Assembly: GCA_950295325.1 (NCBI GenBank)
Contig: OX485804.1
Span: 49,402,429-49,466,428 of the forward strand
Length of the DNA stretch: 64,000 nt
Direction: 5' to 3'
Origin: Polytrichum commune
Lineage: Eukaryota; Streptophyta; Polytrichopsida; Polytrichales; Polytrichaceae
In this document: in pieces, positions 22,480 through 36,299 of the stretch
How the letters are laid out: every line of letters begins with the position of its first letter
How positions within the stretch are numbered: the stretch's first letter is position 1
Notes under the pieces: model-generated
Told to the model about the DNA's origin: nothing
The model's database searches: none
What the model saw: only the letters and a program-made list of their open reading frames with translations
Translations under genes and position numbers: made by a program

Positions 22480-25400
22480 CAGTGTAGTAGGAGTGTAGTT
22501 GAAATATCAAACATGCAAAGCTTTCAAATGCAAATCTCCAACAATTCAATGTTTTCATATTTAAAAAGTAAAATAAAATAGAGGCTTCAAGAAATGCATC
22601 TCATTAGCTTAGCCTATGAAAAATCAAAATCCAACGCAAGCAAAATTCAAGTCTGACCAACACCAAAGGTTGCAACTGGACAAGGAAGCAAGAAGAAGTA
22701 CCAAACACTTGATGCTCAACTGGCCCATAACATGCGCACATAAGAAATGGAAGCATACAAAGAACAACAAACATCCATACATTGAAGAACATGGATTGCA
22801 AACATTTGCACACTACAACGAAGCAACTCCAACCCTATAGACCCAAGACCAATATACAATTGTAGAAGATAAGAGATTTGTATTGTTTGACAATGGTGCG
22901 CATTCCTTCTCGTTTCAAACTTACTAGCCACTGCAACAATGTGTAACCACTTAATCATACACATTCACACCCCACAAAGAGCAACCACTAGAGTTCCTCC
23001 TCAACCACCCATCAAGTTTCCACTCCTACAATGCTTCAACAAGATGTCACTCCACTAAGTCTCACAAAGATCCTAGAATGCAATTCCTTAACCTACCCCC
23101 ATCAATATAATACCACAAGCTCACACGACACATACCCCACCAGCAATCCACAAGGGTAAGCACTTCCCGAGCCCATCAAACTTTGTCAACCCTAAATACA
23201 CACCCCAAAACAACATACTAACCACAAAAATGCCTCACCAAAAAAAAAACACTCAAAGCATCACTCCTCCATCAAGCCGCCCAAGTATTAGCCACAAACT
23301 ATTAACCAATACCATCCTCTTCCAACTAACCCTAGCAAGAATACACATGGCATAATCCCAACCAATATTGCAAAGCACTACTTGCCTCCAAGGTATATGA
23401 GTATGCCAAAAACACTTAGGCTAATGACACAAAAATCCATGCACCAAACCACACACAAACAAAGCATGGCCCCAAATAAACCTCCAAACAACTCACATTC
23501 CAACAATGCAACACCCACAAATGTCATTCCCAACCAAACAACACACACAAGCCCCAAAGCACACCAAATGCACCTCACTCAATACTAAATTTGACACAAT
23601 CTCAACACCACACCTTGTAGCCCTTGTACAATTGCCTTGAAACAACCACCAATGCGCCTCATACACACATGCCGTCAAGAGCTCAAACAAACCAACAAGG
23701 TGCAACACCAATATTGCCACATACAAACCCCAAATCAACACAAACATAACAAACCATGCCCAATCCCAACCATCATGCCCTATAACCCCAATATGATAGA
23801 CCATGAAACCAAGAAGTGAACATCACCAATTAAATGCTACCTAACAAGTTACAGCACCATGGCAAAAAACCCCCAATTGGTTGCTCGTGAAAACTACCAC
23901 CACTCCCCACAAACCAATAATACTTAAATTCAAAATAATTCAGACATGCACAAAGACAACTTAACCACCCACAACACTCTTGGTCCACACCAAACAAATG
24001 AACACCAACTAGTGGAACCACCTATAAAGCATCAATGGCCAAACACTCATCATGAATGGACAACCACGAGACAACAATGATCGACTTAACAACTAAACGA
24101 GAACATTGCCAAATGCTTCGCATGCACACACATACTATTGGAAAGACACCGATTATGAAACAACAACACCAACCCCACTACATGCATAACCTTTCCAAGA
24201 GTTGACAAGTTTGTAAAGCCCAATTCAAGCCCCTCCACCTCGAATAATCTTGAAGGCCATAGATGAAGTCCCAACCGTCCACCATGTACCAAAGTAGCAT
24301 CGCCACCAAAAAACTAACATCAAATCTTTATTTTTTTTCATTAAGCAAAAACAACTTCAACAAAACAAAACAAAATTTGCACAATATACCATTTGACAAC
24401 CATTGAAGTGTGCCACTATGACCTCAAGAAAAGGCACAAATCCCTATACAACAAAATATACGAGAAGAGGTCAACAAGAGAACCAAGCAAAGGAGAAGAT
24501 GACGCCACCATATAAGTAGAGAGCAGAGAAGGGGTTGTGACCAAGAACCAAAGACTCTAACATGACCATAATTATGAAGAAAAAAACATGAGGCATGCTC
24601 TCACCATGATGTAAACTTTCCTATGCAATTAGAAAACATTTATCCAAAGCATGGTAGTAGCTTCTTCCAACGTTTTGCATCACAATCGAACTATCAATCA
24701 ACATTAAATTGACAACATTGTGGACAATATTGCACTGACAATTCCATACAAAAGCCCACGAAAGGAGAGCTCATTTGACATGCATGATGCTGGGAAGGTC
24801 ACGCCAAGTGACACACAGCAACATCTAACCCACACATGCTCCAAGCAACCCAACAATAAATACAAAACATGGAAGCAATTCTAAGCATTGACATCGTCTC
24901 CCAAATGTTGCTCGACTTTCCAATCCACAAAGCCATAGCAACACAATAAAGAAAGGAGATCTTGAAGAAAGTTGTACAATGAAGAATGCACAAAAGTGGG
25001 GACCCCTTCATACACATTATGGAATTTAGAACTCTATGAAGAGCTCTTCCACAAATGTCATAACAATGCTACTCAAACAAGGGACTATATATGGTACTCA
25101 ACCACCACCTCCACTTCACCCAAATCCCAAGCCTTGATAAGGTAGGTCATGGTACAAAATTCTTTGAAGGTTTTCACATCACCACACAATTTGATTATGA
25201 CTTCAACAACATTAGTAGACATGATGTATGTGAAAGACGGCACGGCAAGACTATGCCAAGTAGAGATTCCACTTAGCACAACATATTCCAACCCTCTTGA
25301 CATTGATTTGAATTTAATAACCAATAATTGGGTGGCAAAAAGATCCACCTCAAGCACCCGGAAAGCAATTGGTTAGCTCTACTTTGAGAATAGTGAACAT

Positions 25401-26120
25401 TTGCCATAATAAAGATCCAAAATATGAAGACGGTCATGAACAAGGTAGAGAAAGTATACGAACTCGTCATGAAGGCTTACAACCTCTGCTTACACCTCTA
25501 AGAGAGAATTTTACCCCAAAATCATGCCTATAGTATCTCAAAAACACTAGTATAAGAAAGTTATTACAAAGGAAGTAAGGCAAATTGATAAGCCTCACAA
25601 AATATAAGCTTCACCCTCACCATGGAGTAAGCACAAAAACCATCCTCAATGATGGACTCAATTACAATTATGAGAAACTACGAGTTAGCATCACAAAAGT
25701 TAGAGAAACCGGAAATCCATAAGAATTACGCATAGGCACGATTCTCAAACTACAATTGCGAAACTCATCAAACAAATATTTGGAACGGACAACATCGTCA
25801 ACCTTGGTTTTGGCAACATCAACAACTAAAAAACCGACAAACAATCGGGTTGGTGTTTTTTTACAAGGCCTCAACGCCATGGTTTACACGGAATGCCTCG
25901 ACAAATCAACTTACATACTAGAACAGAAGTAGACCCCATCCTACTATGAGAGAGCATCAATGGTACAAACCCCAACAAAACAACAGTTCGACTAATTCAA
26001 ACACATGCGAGAGATGCCATTGCAGAGAAAATTCAGACAATGGGCAACACCACCAACTCCAACCTACTCGTAATGGTGAAAAACCTCATCATGGCTAGAT
26101 GTTTTGCTCTTACATACAGG
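22480..26120 (+). mobile_element. LINE copy A, ORF1 part only (degenerate)
   Basis: The plus strand is strikingly rich in A and C with little G or T, unlike the flanks. Decayed plus-strand frames give IDIVSQMLLDFPIH (about 24,880-24,930), HHLHFTQIPS (about 25,100) and KVEKVYELVMKAYNLCLHL (about 25,440-25,500). These align with IDIMSHMWLGFPIH, the HLHFTQIPS-like stretch and KVEKGFEFITKARILYLHL in the minus-strand copy at 42,600-49,120, whose downstream part has endonuclease and reverse transcriptase. This copy stops before those domains. LINEs usually lose the 5' end, so the loss of the 3' part suggests a later deletion. Many stops and frameshifts are present, so it is not active. Confidence 0.65.
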
Positions 26121-27954
26121 TTCATCAATGTTATTAATAAAAAAATAAAATTAGCACATGCTTGTGCTTAATTCACCCAAATTGGGTTCCTTCATAAGAT
26201 ATGTGTGTTTCTTGTGGGCACCTTTAAGTTCACATACATATGTTGTTGTTGAATCCATAATCATGTATTGTCACTCTACAACATTTACTAACGAGAAAAA
26301 TCATTGGTGAGAAAGTGGATATCAAAGTCCATATCCTCATAGGATCATATTGGTTGAAGGTCTCTTATAATTCTATAGTCAAATCAACAAATCAATGTAA
26401 CTATGTGATATAATATTATTAATTACGATTTTCAGGTTGGGTAAGTTTGGTAGCAATCAAACTCAACTCAAAGATAAATACATCTAGCTCCAATTGGTGG
26501 CTTGGAAATGAACTTCGGGGCAATCACACCCCCTTACGTTTCGTAACCACATGCGATAATTGGGTATTTAGTAGGGGGATATTTATGCACCTCTCAATAT
26601 TTTTTCCCTCGTTTGTAGATAAAAAACTACTTTGACATATTTTTAGCACCCTATATTTATTTCTAATTTTTAAGAGAGTCTAATTTTTGGCACAAATTGT
26701 ACAAGTACCAAATAGTGGACAAAATACTATAGCATTACAAAACCAACTATGTGAGCGACAAACATTTCATATCATTCAAATAATCATTCATTTGATTCCA
26801 ATCAATAATACCAATCCTAAACCATTCAAAGTATCATTTAAAACACAACTAATAACACTTGGATACTAGTTAAAGGGTTACCAATAAACATGGAGATAAC
26901 AAAACATACAAGCTGAAATAGACAAGTTGTAAACATGGATAGAACAAAACAAGAAATACAATTAGTTGTGACAAGATATAAAATTATGCACAACTACCTA
27001 GTACTCCAAAAAGCAAGCTTGCATTCAAATACAAAAATGAAAAACATTTACTTTAATTGTGTTCACAAACACATTCAACTATAGTCCCATTTAAATCTTG
27101 TAACAACATTTACAATGTGAAGGGTTAGGCTACAACTATACACCTTCCAATACTATCAAGATACATGTTCAACATCCTCTACAATGTCATGATAAGACTA
27201 ATAAATTATGGGTGGTTTAGCACCAATGACAAAGAATATCTAAAACTAACTAGTGGCATGAGAAGGACAACCTTTGAAGTCTTCAACCACTCCACTAGAA
27301 AAGGTTGTTATAGTAAAAGGGCAATCGATACAAAGTTGGCATATTGGACACTACTAACAAGACAAGTAAGAGCAACAACAAAACTTATGAATAATGAACC
27401 ATATGCCACCCTTAATTCACATAATTCCATGGCCAAAACACTATATTTTCATATTTAATGAATTGAACATGATCATTCGGAAATCTATACAAGACCAAAC
27501 AACAAGAAAAATGCACAAATTCAAGGTTTAGGAAAACATAATACCTAGCTTCCTTTGAATTTGGAGTGAGAGTGAACTCATCATCTTCATGCATTTGAAA
27601 AATATAGTACATGCTTATCACTTCAACCATCAAGTGCTCATCAATAAACAACATCTTTGAATGAATCAAGAGAATTTTAGGATTTCAGATTAGTTGCCAT
27701 TCTAAAACACTCATTTAGATCCCAATACTGGAATTCAAACTTTAAAACCTTTCTTTTTTCTAGGCACACTCTTAGGTCAACTAAGGATTCTCCGTCCTCC
27801 CCCTTCATAGTTCAAATGCACTTTGGAGATGATCATTCATTAGTGAATGTATACACCTTGATCTTCTTCATTCCCATGCCAAACTATAACCTTAAATTCA
27901 AACCTTGCAAGACCATACCCAAAACCAAAAAATAACTTGTAATTACAAAACCAA

Positions 27955-27988
<34 letters not shown>

Positions 27989-29149
27989 CCTAAACCAAAT
28001 ACATGCGGAAAACATTACAAATGAAGTGGCCACTCTACATCATCAATCTGCATGGGGAAAAAAAAAAAAAAAAAAAAAAACCCTAGAAAATGCTCAGAAA
28101 AAATGTAAGCTTGACGATCAAATATTGAGGTTGTGACATAACCCAAACCAATCGCATGAAGTAGTTGAGTCAAGTTCTAAGCATCCAACGAGGTCCCACA
28201 TGTTCAACGCTATTGCAAAACCCAATGGCCATCAAGGAGCACCAACACATTTCTTCCCCAAAAAATTCCCATAACGTGCTTGATTCAAATTTGGACAAAA
28301 CTACACAAATTTTCATCCAAGTAGTCAAACCCGTAATTATTTTATTGATCCTACTACACACTTTCAAGGGGATCTTATGTCTATGACCCTATTTTTTTCC
28401 AATTGATTACCAAAATGAAGGAATTATCCATTACCATATTTTACATATAATCATGTACGGGACATATTTCCAATGCTATGGTAGATCTAACGAAATTATA
28501 AACTTTACCCTAAACGAATTAAATTGACCTTTTTAAAAAAAATTGTGTAGTTTTCTAAAATTCCGATAGTCACCTCCCCGAGAAATGTCCCAAATTATAC
28601 AATTGAAATTGTTGGCCTATTTTCCTACCGCCATGGTCTAGATGTCATGTTTTCTAAATGACAAGCCCATCAATCTAACCTCATGCAATCAACCATATTA
28701 TAATATGGTCTTACTCTTTTTTGATCGATCTAATGATGAACTTAACATTAACAACCCAAAAATTAGTTGAAAAGACTCAATTGGGATACATTAACCACAA
28801 ACCTATGGTGAGCATGGTTACTATGGGTTTTTTACCACGGTAAGATTATTGAGGGCCCAACTAAAAGATCAAGGATTCTAACTCCAATCAACATGGTAAG
28901 TAATGAATACCATGCATGCTAAGGTTAGGTACATTGTTCCTTCAGTTGAATCCACCAATTTTACTGTGGGTTTAAAATAATAGTAGAAACCCCTCACACC
29001 AAGAGCAAATTATCACATAAGAGCACCAAGAGGAAATCATCACATACGAGCATACCTTTCTACCATCCAACATATAAACTTGATTTTGCCATAGGTTTGT
29101 GGTCAATTCATCTCAAGTGACTTCTCTTGGAGTAAATTGGGGTTTTTAA
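26121..29149. other. AT-rich gene-free spacer with microsatellites
   Basis: No gene or recognisable protein fragment is seen; a 97-codon frame at 27,165-27,458 is unassigned. An (AAT)n tract lies at 27,955-27,980 and a run of 23 A at 28,058-28,080. Confidence 0.5.
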
Positions 29150-29534
29150 AACTACATTGATTATCCCAATTAGTGAGGGGGTTAATATTGCGTGTGGGAA
29201 ATTAATGATGGTGATATTAAAATTTCTTTACGCTATGAAATTAGTGCCACCAAGAAGTCTAGGAAGCAATGTTCATCTTGGCACAATTCATGGCAACACT
29301 ATTCATTGATAAGCATGTGTTTGTATATAAATGCTTATCATGTGTTTGTTTATCATTGTACAATCACTTTGGAGACGCACTAATTTTCTCAAAGTGTATG
29401 GTAAATGAGCATATATTTATGAATTTGATATCACTAAGTAATAGTTATGGCCCTCATTAATTTTGAGACTTGCCAAATAGTGTGTGTTTTGGGAACCGGT
29501 ACCACACGCGATAATTGGGATAATCAGTGTAGTT
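29150..29534. mobile_element. MITE, ACTACACTGATTATCCC-type ends
   Basis: The left end AACTACATTGATTATCCCAA and the reverse complement of the right end, AACTACACTGATTATCCCAA, agree over about 23 bases with one mismatch. The length is 385 bases. The ends share the outermost CTACACT with the MITEs at 38,155 and 50,278. No transposase is present. Confidence 0.75.
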
Positions 29535-30870
29535 CAGGTATCAAACCAACTTTATAAAATAACCTTCAGAGTGCATAATATTGAAGGGTTTTAATGTTGG
29601 ATGAATGAGAAGTACGCTTGTATGCAATAAATCCCTCTTGCCACCTCTCCTCCCATAGGTCCCCATAGGTCCCCATAGGTTTTGGTTCATTCATCCTAGT
29701 CTAGTCCCATTGTACGCATTTGAAGTTTATGATCGTAAAATTGGCTTCAAAAAATACACTAAAGAGTCTTATTAGTGTGGTTGGAAAGTTAGCATGGACC
29801 ACACTAATTTTCTAGTCAAGGTGGTATCAAGGTGGGTCCAAAACCATGCATCTTCCGATCAACACATTTCATATTAGTTATAGGATGAAAGTAACACAAA
29901 ATAAAACAATTACCCACAATAACTCTTCTACTACAAATTTAGTTTGGGTTGAAAATTAGTGTGGCCAACATTAATGTTCGTTATGAGAACTAGCATGGGC
30001 TCCGTGTAGGAAATTACTGTGGCCCACAGTATTGGGACTATTTAGTGTAGTTTCTGTGTTATAAGATGGATGATTACGTTGGCGCCTTAGATAAGTTAAG
30101 ATCGATTGGGGGCCCCAGCTCAAAGAGCAAGACATATAAATAAGCCCAGCCCTACTAACTTGTGCTAGACGTGGGTAGCCATATTTAGCGATTTCTCACA
30201 TGTTGGTGACCAATGCTAGGTACGTCCACTTTATGCACATGCCCTTGATGGGTGATATTTTGAACTTTTTAATCAAGTGGCGTCGCATGAATCCTAGACG
30301 ATTATATGTGTGGGGGTAGACATTTTAGACGGGTTTTTTTGGAGGGTTCCAACTTGACCTAAGTGCTCGGATTTTACTTACTAGACTCTTGTGAAAGTGG
30401 TGATGATAACCCTATATTTTACTCTCCATTTTCACTTTATGGTCGACTTTCTAGACTACTTGATGATCAAGATATAATACCGTTCAAGTTGCCGCGCCTC
30501 TTTTTGTGCACCTTTTGACACAACTTTATATGAGACACAAGGCATGTTTCCATGGATTAAAGTTCAACTTAACTGAACCTCTGTCCAGGGCACCAAGAAC
30601 CGGTTTGTAGCAAAAACAAACAAACACATCGATAAAAATAATAATGAAATCTAAACAACTGAACATGTTTTCTCAATTCTTGAGGAATCACTACACTAAG
30701 AGCAAGCCTAGTCGTTCTTGGATCTGCATATGCATCCGGGAATGAAAAGTGACCTCCATTCATAATGCAGATGTAAACTCATCCAAAATTGCCACTCATC
30801 CTGCATTGTTGTCTTCACTAACTTTTGAGTTTCCTTTAAAAGAATCAACAATTTTTTGAAGTCATGAACT
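29535..30870. other. AT-rich spacer
   Basis: No gene is seen. Three tandem copies of CCCCATAGGT lie near 29,652-29,681. Parts resemble dispersed repeats around 39,600-39,790. Confidence 0.4.
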
Positions 30871-31106
30871 TCAACCTGTTATTTTTCAAACTCGTTTGGT
30901 TCATTTGCGATGGTTAATTTTCTGAAGACCGCTTATTTCTCAAACTCATCCCGTTCATATGTAACTAGTCATTTTCCTAAGTCTCAAACCTCAACCGGTC
31001 ATTTCTCAAACTCATCTGGTTCATCTATAACTAGTAATTTTCCTAAAGAACCTAACCCTCACCTAGTTATTTCTCAAACTCATCCCATTCATCTATAACT
31101 AGTTGA
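30871..31106 (+). repeat. Four ~65-bp tandem units of the AACCGGTT family
   Basis: Each unit carries TTATTTCTCAAACTC, then a CCGGT- or CCNGT-like word, GTTCATCTATAACTAG and AATTTTCCTAA. The unit matches the interior of the Mutator-like MITE at 38,641-38,872, here expanded in tandem without that element's ends. Confidence 0.7.
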
Positions 31107-31330
31107 TACTAGAGAAAAGTAGTAGGTCAAAGGTTTAAAAAATATTGTCTTATTATATATATAACCCTCCCTACATATCTCTCACACATGCACGGAGGTC
31201 GAAGCTTCTGGCATCACTTTTCATCCTTTTATGAATTACACGGCAATGAATGGGTGGCTTCCTTGCATCCACATCTGCATTGCAAATGTAAAAGTGCATT
31301 TGCAGATTTAGATGCAGGGTGAGTGGCCTT

Positions 31331-31812
31331 GCCTTGAATTTATATTTAGTCTCACCAATTTCTATTTGTTTATTGATTGTAAATTGCTTGTAAACTGCTT
31401 GTGTAGCATCACCAACACTAGATATGAAGCTAACATGATTTGTCACTCCTTGTTAAAAATATTGGGCATTGTAAATTTACATTTGCAATTACTATCACTT
31501 ACTAAGTAGATTTTCATCCAAACTTCAATCATCCACGACAATAATTCACCACTAATTTTTTTGTGCAAAATATACCAAAATTTATTTCAATGATTGGCAT
31601 GAATTTTATGCATTATGTCACAAGAGAGTGGACAAGCAAGAGCAAGCATGCAACCACACATCACCAGTTATGTGGAACAGGTAGAGTTTTGGGCAATGGA
31701 TGAACTAAAAGTAAGTTGAGATGACGATGCTTGTAAACTTATATATGAGAAGTGTTATTAGGAAAGTTACCACAATGACATAAAATACCACATGACACTA
31801 ATGGTGTTAAAC
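31331..31812 (+). mobile_element. CTACACTAAATATGA-type MITE, eroded, with an insertion
   Basis: The interior blocks CATCACCAACACTAGATATGA, CACTTACTAAGTAGATTTTC and TTGGGCAATGGATGAAC follow the order of the copies at 38,155 and 50,278. About 120 unrelated bases (near 31,555-31,675) interrupt it. Both terminal repeats are degraded. Confidence 0.7.
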
Positions 31813-33040
31813 ATGCTTAGCTCGTATTTCTTAGAGAGGATGAACATTGTAACACATATTGCTTTACTCATCTCTACATCACTGCCAACATATGGATTCC
31901 AATGAATGGCAAATAACCACGGGGGGTGCGGCAAAAACATTTTCCCAACCTTATTGTAAAGTATTACACCCAATGGACTTAACCGGAGTTTATGATCCCA
32001 ATTTAGGGGTTCATTTATTTGTATGGTTTACATTGATGTTCGTGCAAAGTTTGAATTGGAATGGCAACCATTGATTGGAGTCAACACCCTCACATGAGCT
32101 CCCAACACAACAAATGATCTCACTTTGACATTCTTCCTACATTCTAATCATCTCCAAATTGCACGGTTCACATGTTTGTGGGTAGATATCCATGTTGGCT
32201 TGACGGTTGTGGTTATTTCAATTGTGGGAGCTAGGTGGGATTAATGTATGGAATAAATCATCCATCGACCAAATAATGGGTTGCTTTAGAAGTCAGGGAG
32301 TTATATTCTTGCACAAAAAGTGCATATTGATCTTAAGAATGTCCACCACGTCAACATCATGCTTTAGTGTTGGCTTTAGGTCATCTACCAATGAAACAAC
32401 AAACCCTTACCATTTTTGCTTGAGACATATTTGGTTGTATTGGATTTCTCTATGAATTACTAACACAAATCTTTAAAAAAAAAGTTATAATGTCTATGCT
32501 CAATGCTTAAATTACATTTTTAGCATCATCTACATCACATCACGTAATGTATTATGTGCACTTCTTTATTCATAACAACTTTGAAGTTTTAATTCAACTT
32601 GAAGGTTTTGAATTGATGTATGGATGTGTGCCATGGCCTTGGTGGAGTGTAACTTGATGTAACATGCAAAGCCTCCATGAAATGGGGTTAAGTCACAATA
32701 CTTAGAAGTGGTCCAATGTGAACGGACCGATAAATTCTCTAATTTAGTATAAGAACTAGAGGCACCATTGGGACCACATACAGGGAGAAGAGGGGAACAA
32801 GAGTAAATGCATTCTTCTTCACCTCTCAAGCCGCCTCTCCGTAGCTCATGTTTGTGTGGTTTGCATCACATAAACTTCTTTGGTATTACAAATTGTTGCA
32901 CTTGATCATGTTTGCATGCAATGACTTGCCTAGTCAACTTTATTAAAATTTACACACAATTGTGCAATTATTAGTGTGTCCATATGTTTTGTGTAATACT
33001 TTTGTAAGGTAAAATGACAATTTGATTGGCACTCAACAAA
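31813..33040. other. Spacer, nothing recognised
   Basis: There are short open frames on both strands and no recognisable protein. The segment 31,860-32,450 is a little less AT-rich and may be old transposon coding sequence of unknown class. Confidence 0.3.
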
Positions 33041-33730
33041 TTTTACACACAACCACCATTCCATTGGTTGATGGTTGTAGTTTACTTTGTTTGACTTTGT
33101 TTCTAAAGAATGATGAGGGATGATGTGCATTGATGACAACGTGAACCACTCTTACTTGCCCAAGTACAATACAATGGTTATAGTTTATTATTTTCAATTT
33201 TGTTGGTATTTGTCTTTTTGTCTTTTTGTAGTTGCTATTTTGGCACGGGTAGAGAACTTCGAGGCCAAAGCATGGAAAAGAATTTGTAGAAGGAAAATTC
33301 ACTAAGTCAAACCTTCCACTTGAATCCACAAATCATTTGTCTCCACTCCATGAATTACACCAATAGGAGAAGCAATATTTGAGGTCAAACCCACTCTTCA
33401 ACTACAAGTACATCTTGTGTTAAAAAGAAACATGTAGTTGTGATTAAAAGTGTGCCTAGACCAAAACCACAACCACTCAAGAAGTTGTATGTAAACACCC
33501 CTTTTAAGGTGTGTTCACAAACAACCATTGTTTTGGCGATTGATGGTTGTTGTTTATGTTGCCTCTATTTTGAGGGGCAAGGAAGAAAAAATATACATCC
33601 TTGACAATCAAAATCACAATCACAACCACACTACTTTTACTTGCCCAACTATGACACAAGGTATAATTGGGAGTAGTTGTAACAGTTGCCCCAATCGTCA
33701 AATATTATTGTCTTTAGTCATATTTTGTTT
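33041..33730 (+). repeat. Diverged direct repeat, two ~220-bp units about 475 bases apart
   Basis: The stretch around 33,041-33,250 (ACCACCATTCCATTGGTTG, TTACTTGCCCAAGTACAATA) recurs around 33,512-33,725 (ACAACCATTGTTTTGGCGA, TTACTTGCCCAACTATGACA). The match is imperfect but in the same order. Confidence 0.5.
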
Positions 33731-33733
33731 GTT

Positions 33734-33937
33734 GTTACTAAATGGAACAAGGATAGCGCCAAAGGATAACCGTTAACATCCGATGCACAATGTTACCTCT
33801 CCTCATCTCATCTCACCATTATACGTGGTTTGTTTGTTACTAAATGGAACAAGGATAGCGCCAAAGGATAACCGTTAACACCCAATGCACAATGTTACCT
33901 CTCCTCATCTCATCTCACCATTATACGTGGTTTGTCC
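33734..33937 (+). repeat. 102-bp tandem duplication, nearly identical
   Basis: TTACTAAATGGAACAAGG starts both units, 102 bases apart, and both end CACCATTATACGTGG. Only a couple of differences are seen (CATCCGATG against CACCCAATG). The run CTCCTCATCTCATCTCACCAT also occurs near 39,250. Confidence 0.95.
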
Positions 33938-34869
33938 AAATATGTTTAATATGACCTATGTGGCATTCATTACATGACCTACATGTCATCTCTCGTGTCA
34001 ACCCAAGTCTCATTGGTGAAAGTCAAAACATTAGAGTATTATGCTAAAGGGTACATGGTTTAGGCATGTGTATGGCCATGGATACCATGTTCATACCCAA
34101 GCATTTTGCCATTGACATGGGGTTGACCTTCAAAAGGAGGCATTGACTTAAAGGCATGATGATTTGGAAGTTGTTGTTGTTATTAGGACCCATGCTCAAC
34201 ACTCTTACCAGTCTTGTTAGGCCAATCTACATCCTATTTGTCCACGATGCTCATTCTTGCAGAGAATGGACCCCACCCTTGTCAGATATTTAGGTATTTG
34301 TGATACCAAAAACGAATGTTCCACTTACTATAACATTGGTTCTCCAAGACTGTCTACTGGACCATCTTAGTGCTTGCCCAATACTTGTTCCCAAGTATTA
34401 GTTGGGCGTTCCCGTCCATTGAATATGAGTTCACTTAGGCTTGATTGTAAGATATAGCATTTCCAACTATATATGCACACACGTTTCCATCACTGTAATT
34501 AACATTCCCGACTAATTATTAGGTGTTCCCGACCTTCATGGTCTAAGCAATGCAATCCCAAATTAGTCCACTATGGTTAGGATTAAAAATGCACGGGCAT
34601 AGGGTCAATTGTTATTGACAACTCACAAAATGAAGCAATAATACATGCTTTGTCATGAATACCTGGTTGGTTTGTGCTAGAAAAGCAAAGTTGCAAGCAT
34701 ACATAGTCCTTTCTTTTTTGTCAAAATACAATTGTTCTAGTAGGTAACCATGGGTTTTTCAGAGTTTGAGATATGATAGTTCGTTGCCACATAGTAGCTA
34801 TGAATGGGATGAATTGTCTAGTAGCAATGATGACATCCTTTGTGACCTAGATGCACACTTTTTTATTTT
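33938..34869. other. Spacer, nothing recognised
   Basis: AT-rich, with no open frame of note and no repeat structure that I can identify. Confidence 0.4.
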
Positions 34870-35124
34870 CTAGAGGTAGAACTTGTCGCAAATCATGTGT
34901 TGGATTTCTTTGATGCATACAAGCTCGAGGAGGGTGGTCAACCATATGTGAACACGACTAAAGGTGTGCAAGAAAGACTTGCTAGTATGCGGGCGAGTCC
35001 ACTTATGCTTAAGAGCCTTGCAAACTTTGCCATCGACGAATTCAATGGCCTATGTCTAGATGTATGCCCAATGATTGCCCAACATGCATGTACTACATGT
35101 GAAGTAACCTATCCAATTGGCTAA
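34870..35124 (+). mobile_element. Possible PIF/Harbinger-type transposase N-terminal fragment
   Basis: A plus-strand frame reads SMRASPLMLKSLANFAIDEF, then LCLDVCPMIAQHA and TTCEV. From memory, the pattern (MKSL-NF---EF--L---V-P-I--HA-ST-E) resembles the start of Harbinger-type transposases found in plants. Only about 75 codons remain and no DDE catalytic residues are visible. Confidence 0.35.
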
Positions 35125-36299
35125 TTATGAGTGAAGTCACTCACATCGTATCTAAGCTTGCATTGCAATCATCTAGGCACTTGCATTGAATTGAAAGAAC
35201 ATACAATTGATCAATGCGTATAATTATGTGGTGGTTTTCATACCTTTGAAATTTCCTTTACCTTTCAAGGTTGCTACAAGGAGATTAAAGCATATAGACT
35301 TGAATTCAAACTTGGGTACATGCATGGTTGGGGTATCCAAAAGCAATGTCTTTGACCAAAACTGTCAATTTGTGAAGGTTATGAAGTATTTCATAAATAC
35401 ACCTTTTTATAAACACAATAACTTGTAGTCCCTCATATACCTCACATAGTGTTCTAACCAAACCTAATGAAATTTAATGATGTTGATTTGTTTTACATGA
35501 CCTTTCTATTGCATAAAGGATTTGTCACAAATGACATCCATTTCTTAAAGAAAAACAAATGAATACCTTTGATACAAGACAGTACATCATAAGATGCAAC
35601 ATGATTCAATCAATCTATAAACCAATGTTGGTTTGGTATGTGTATTATGGAATATAAGGTTGGTCCTAGTATTGCGGTTTGTCTGAATTGGAGATATCAT
35701 ATGGACATTGATACCTTATTTTAAATTATAAACATATCATTATGGTGTATATGATGGGATAATTTGAGTAACCCAAGGACTTGTATCTAATGCCATGTTA
35801 GGTGAACCAATACCAACTAGTAACATGCTTCTCGTATGGTATCAAACAACAAATGCAAGCTACTAAAACATTTGTAAGAAAAACCTAATTTGTGATGAAA
35901 TTTTTGAGTAGAATTTCAAATACATGACATGGTGACATATTCACACATGAAGTTGAATCACATCCACTACTAGAATGCAAAGTGGAAATTGTAGAAAATG
36001 TGTTATAATTGTATTTAGAGGCAAAATATACAAAGCCAAAACTTCAAAATGATGGTGCATGCAATTTTGAAGCAACTTTACAAGGTTGAAGCCTCTTACA
36101 TGAAATAGAATTGAGTGCAATGACAAGTTCAAGGCATGTTGCCATTACAAGTCATATTTATTCATTGATCCTAGTAGTTGCTACAAAACTACACTACAAC
36201 ATAACATGAAGGTTGCATGGAAATAGGGGAATCCTACTTATGAAAACCATCTTGTAAGTAGTTGCATCCTAGCTCCTCTTCATAGTTGTCGAGTAGTTA
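35125..36299. other. AT-rich spacer
   Basis: No gene and no recognisable element. Confidence 0.4.

Noticed and set aside
20456-22600. LINE 5' promoter monomers as a firm call
   Set aside because: The second LINE copy (5' side beyond 49,120 on the minus strand) shows no such units, so the link is kept only as a hypothesis.
22604-24292. Minus-strand frames rich in Cys, Val, Leu and Trp in the A/C-rich block
   Set aside because: They are the complement of the LINE ORF1 strand. The composition skew alone produces the hydrophobic look.
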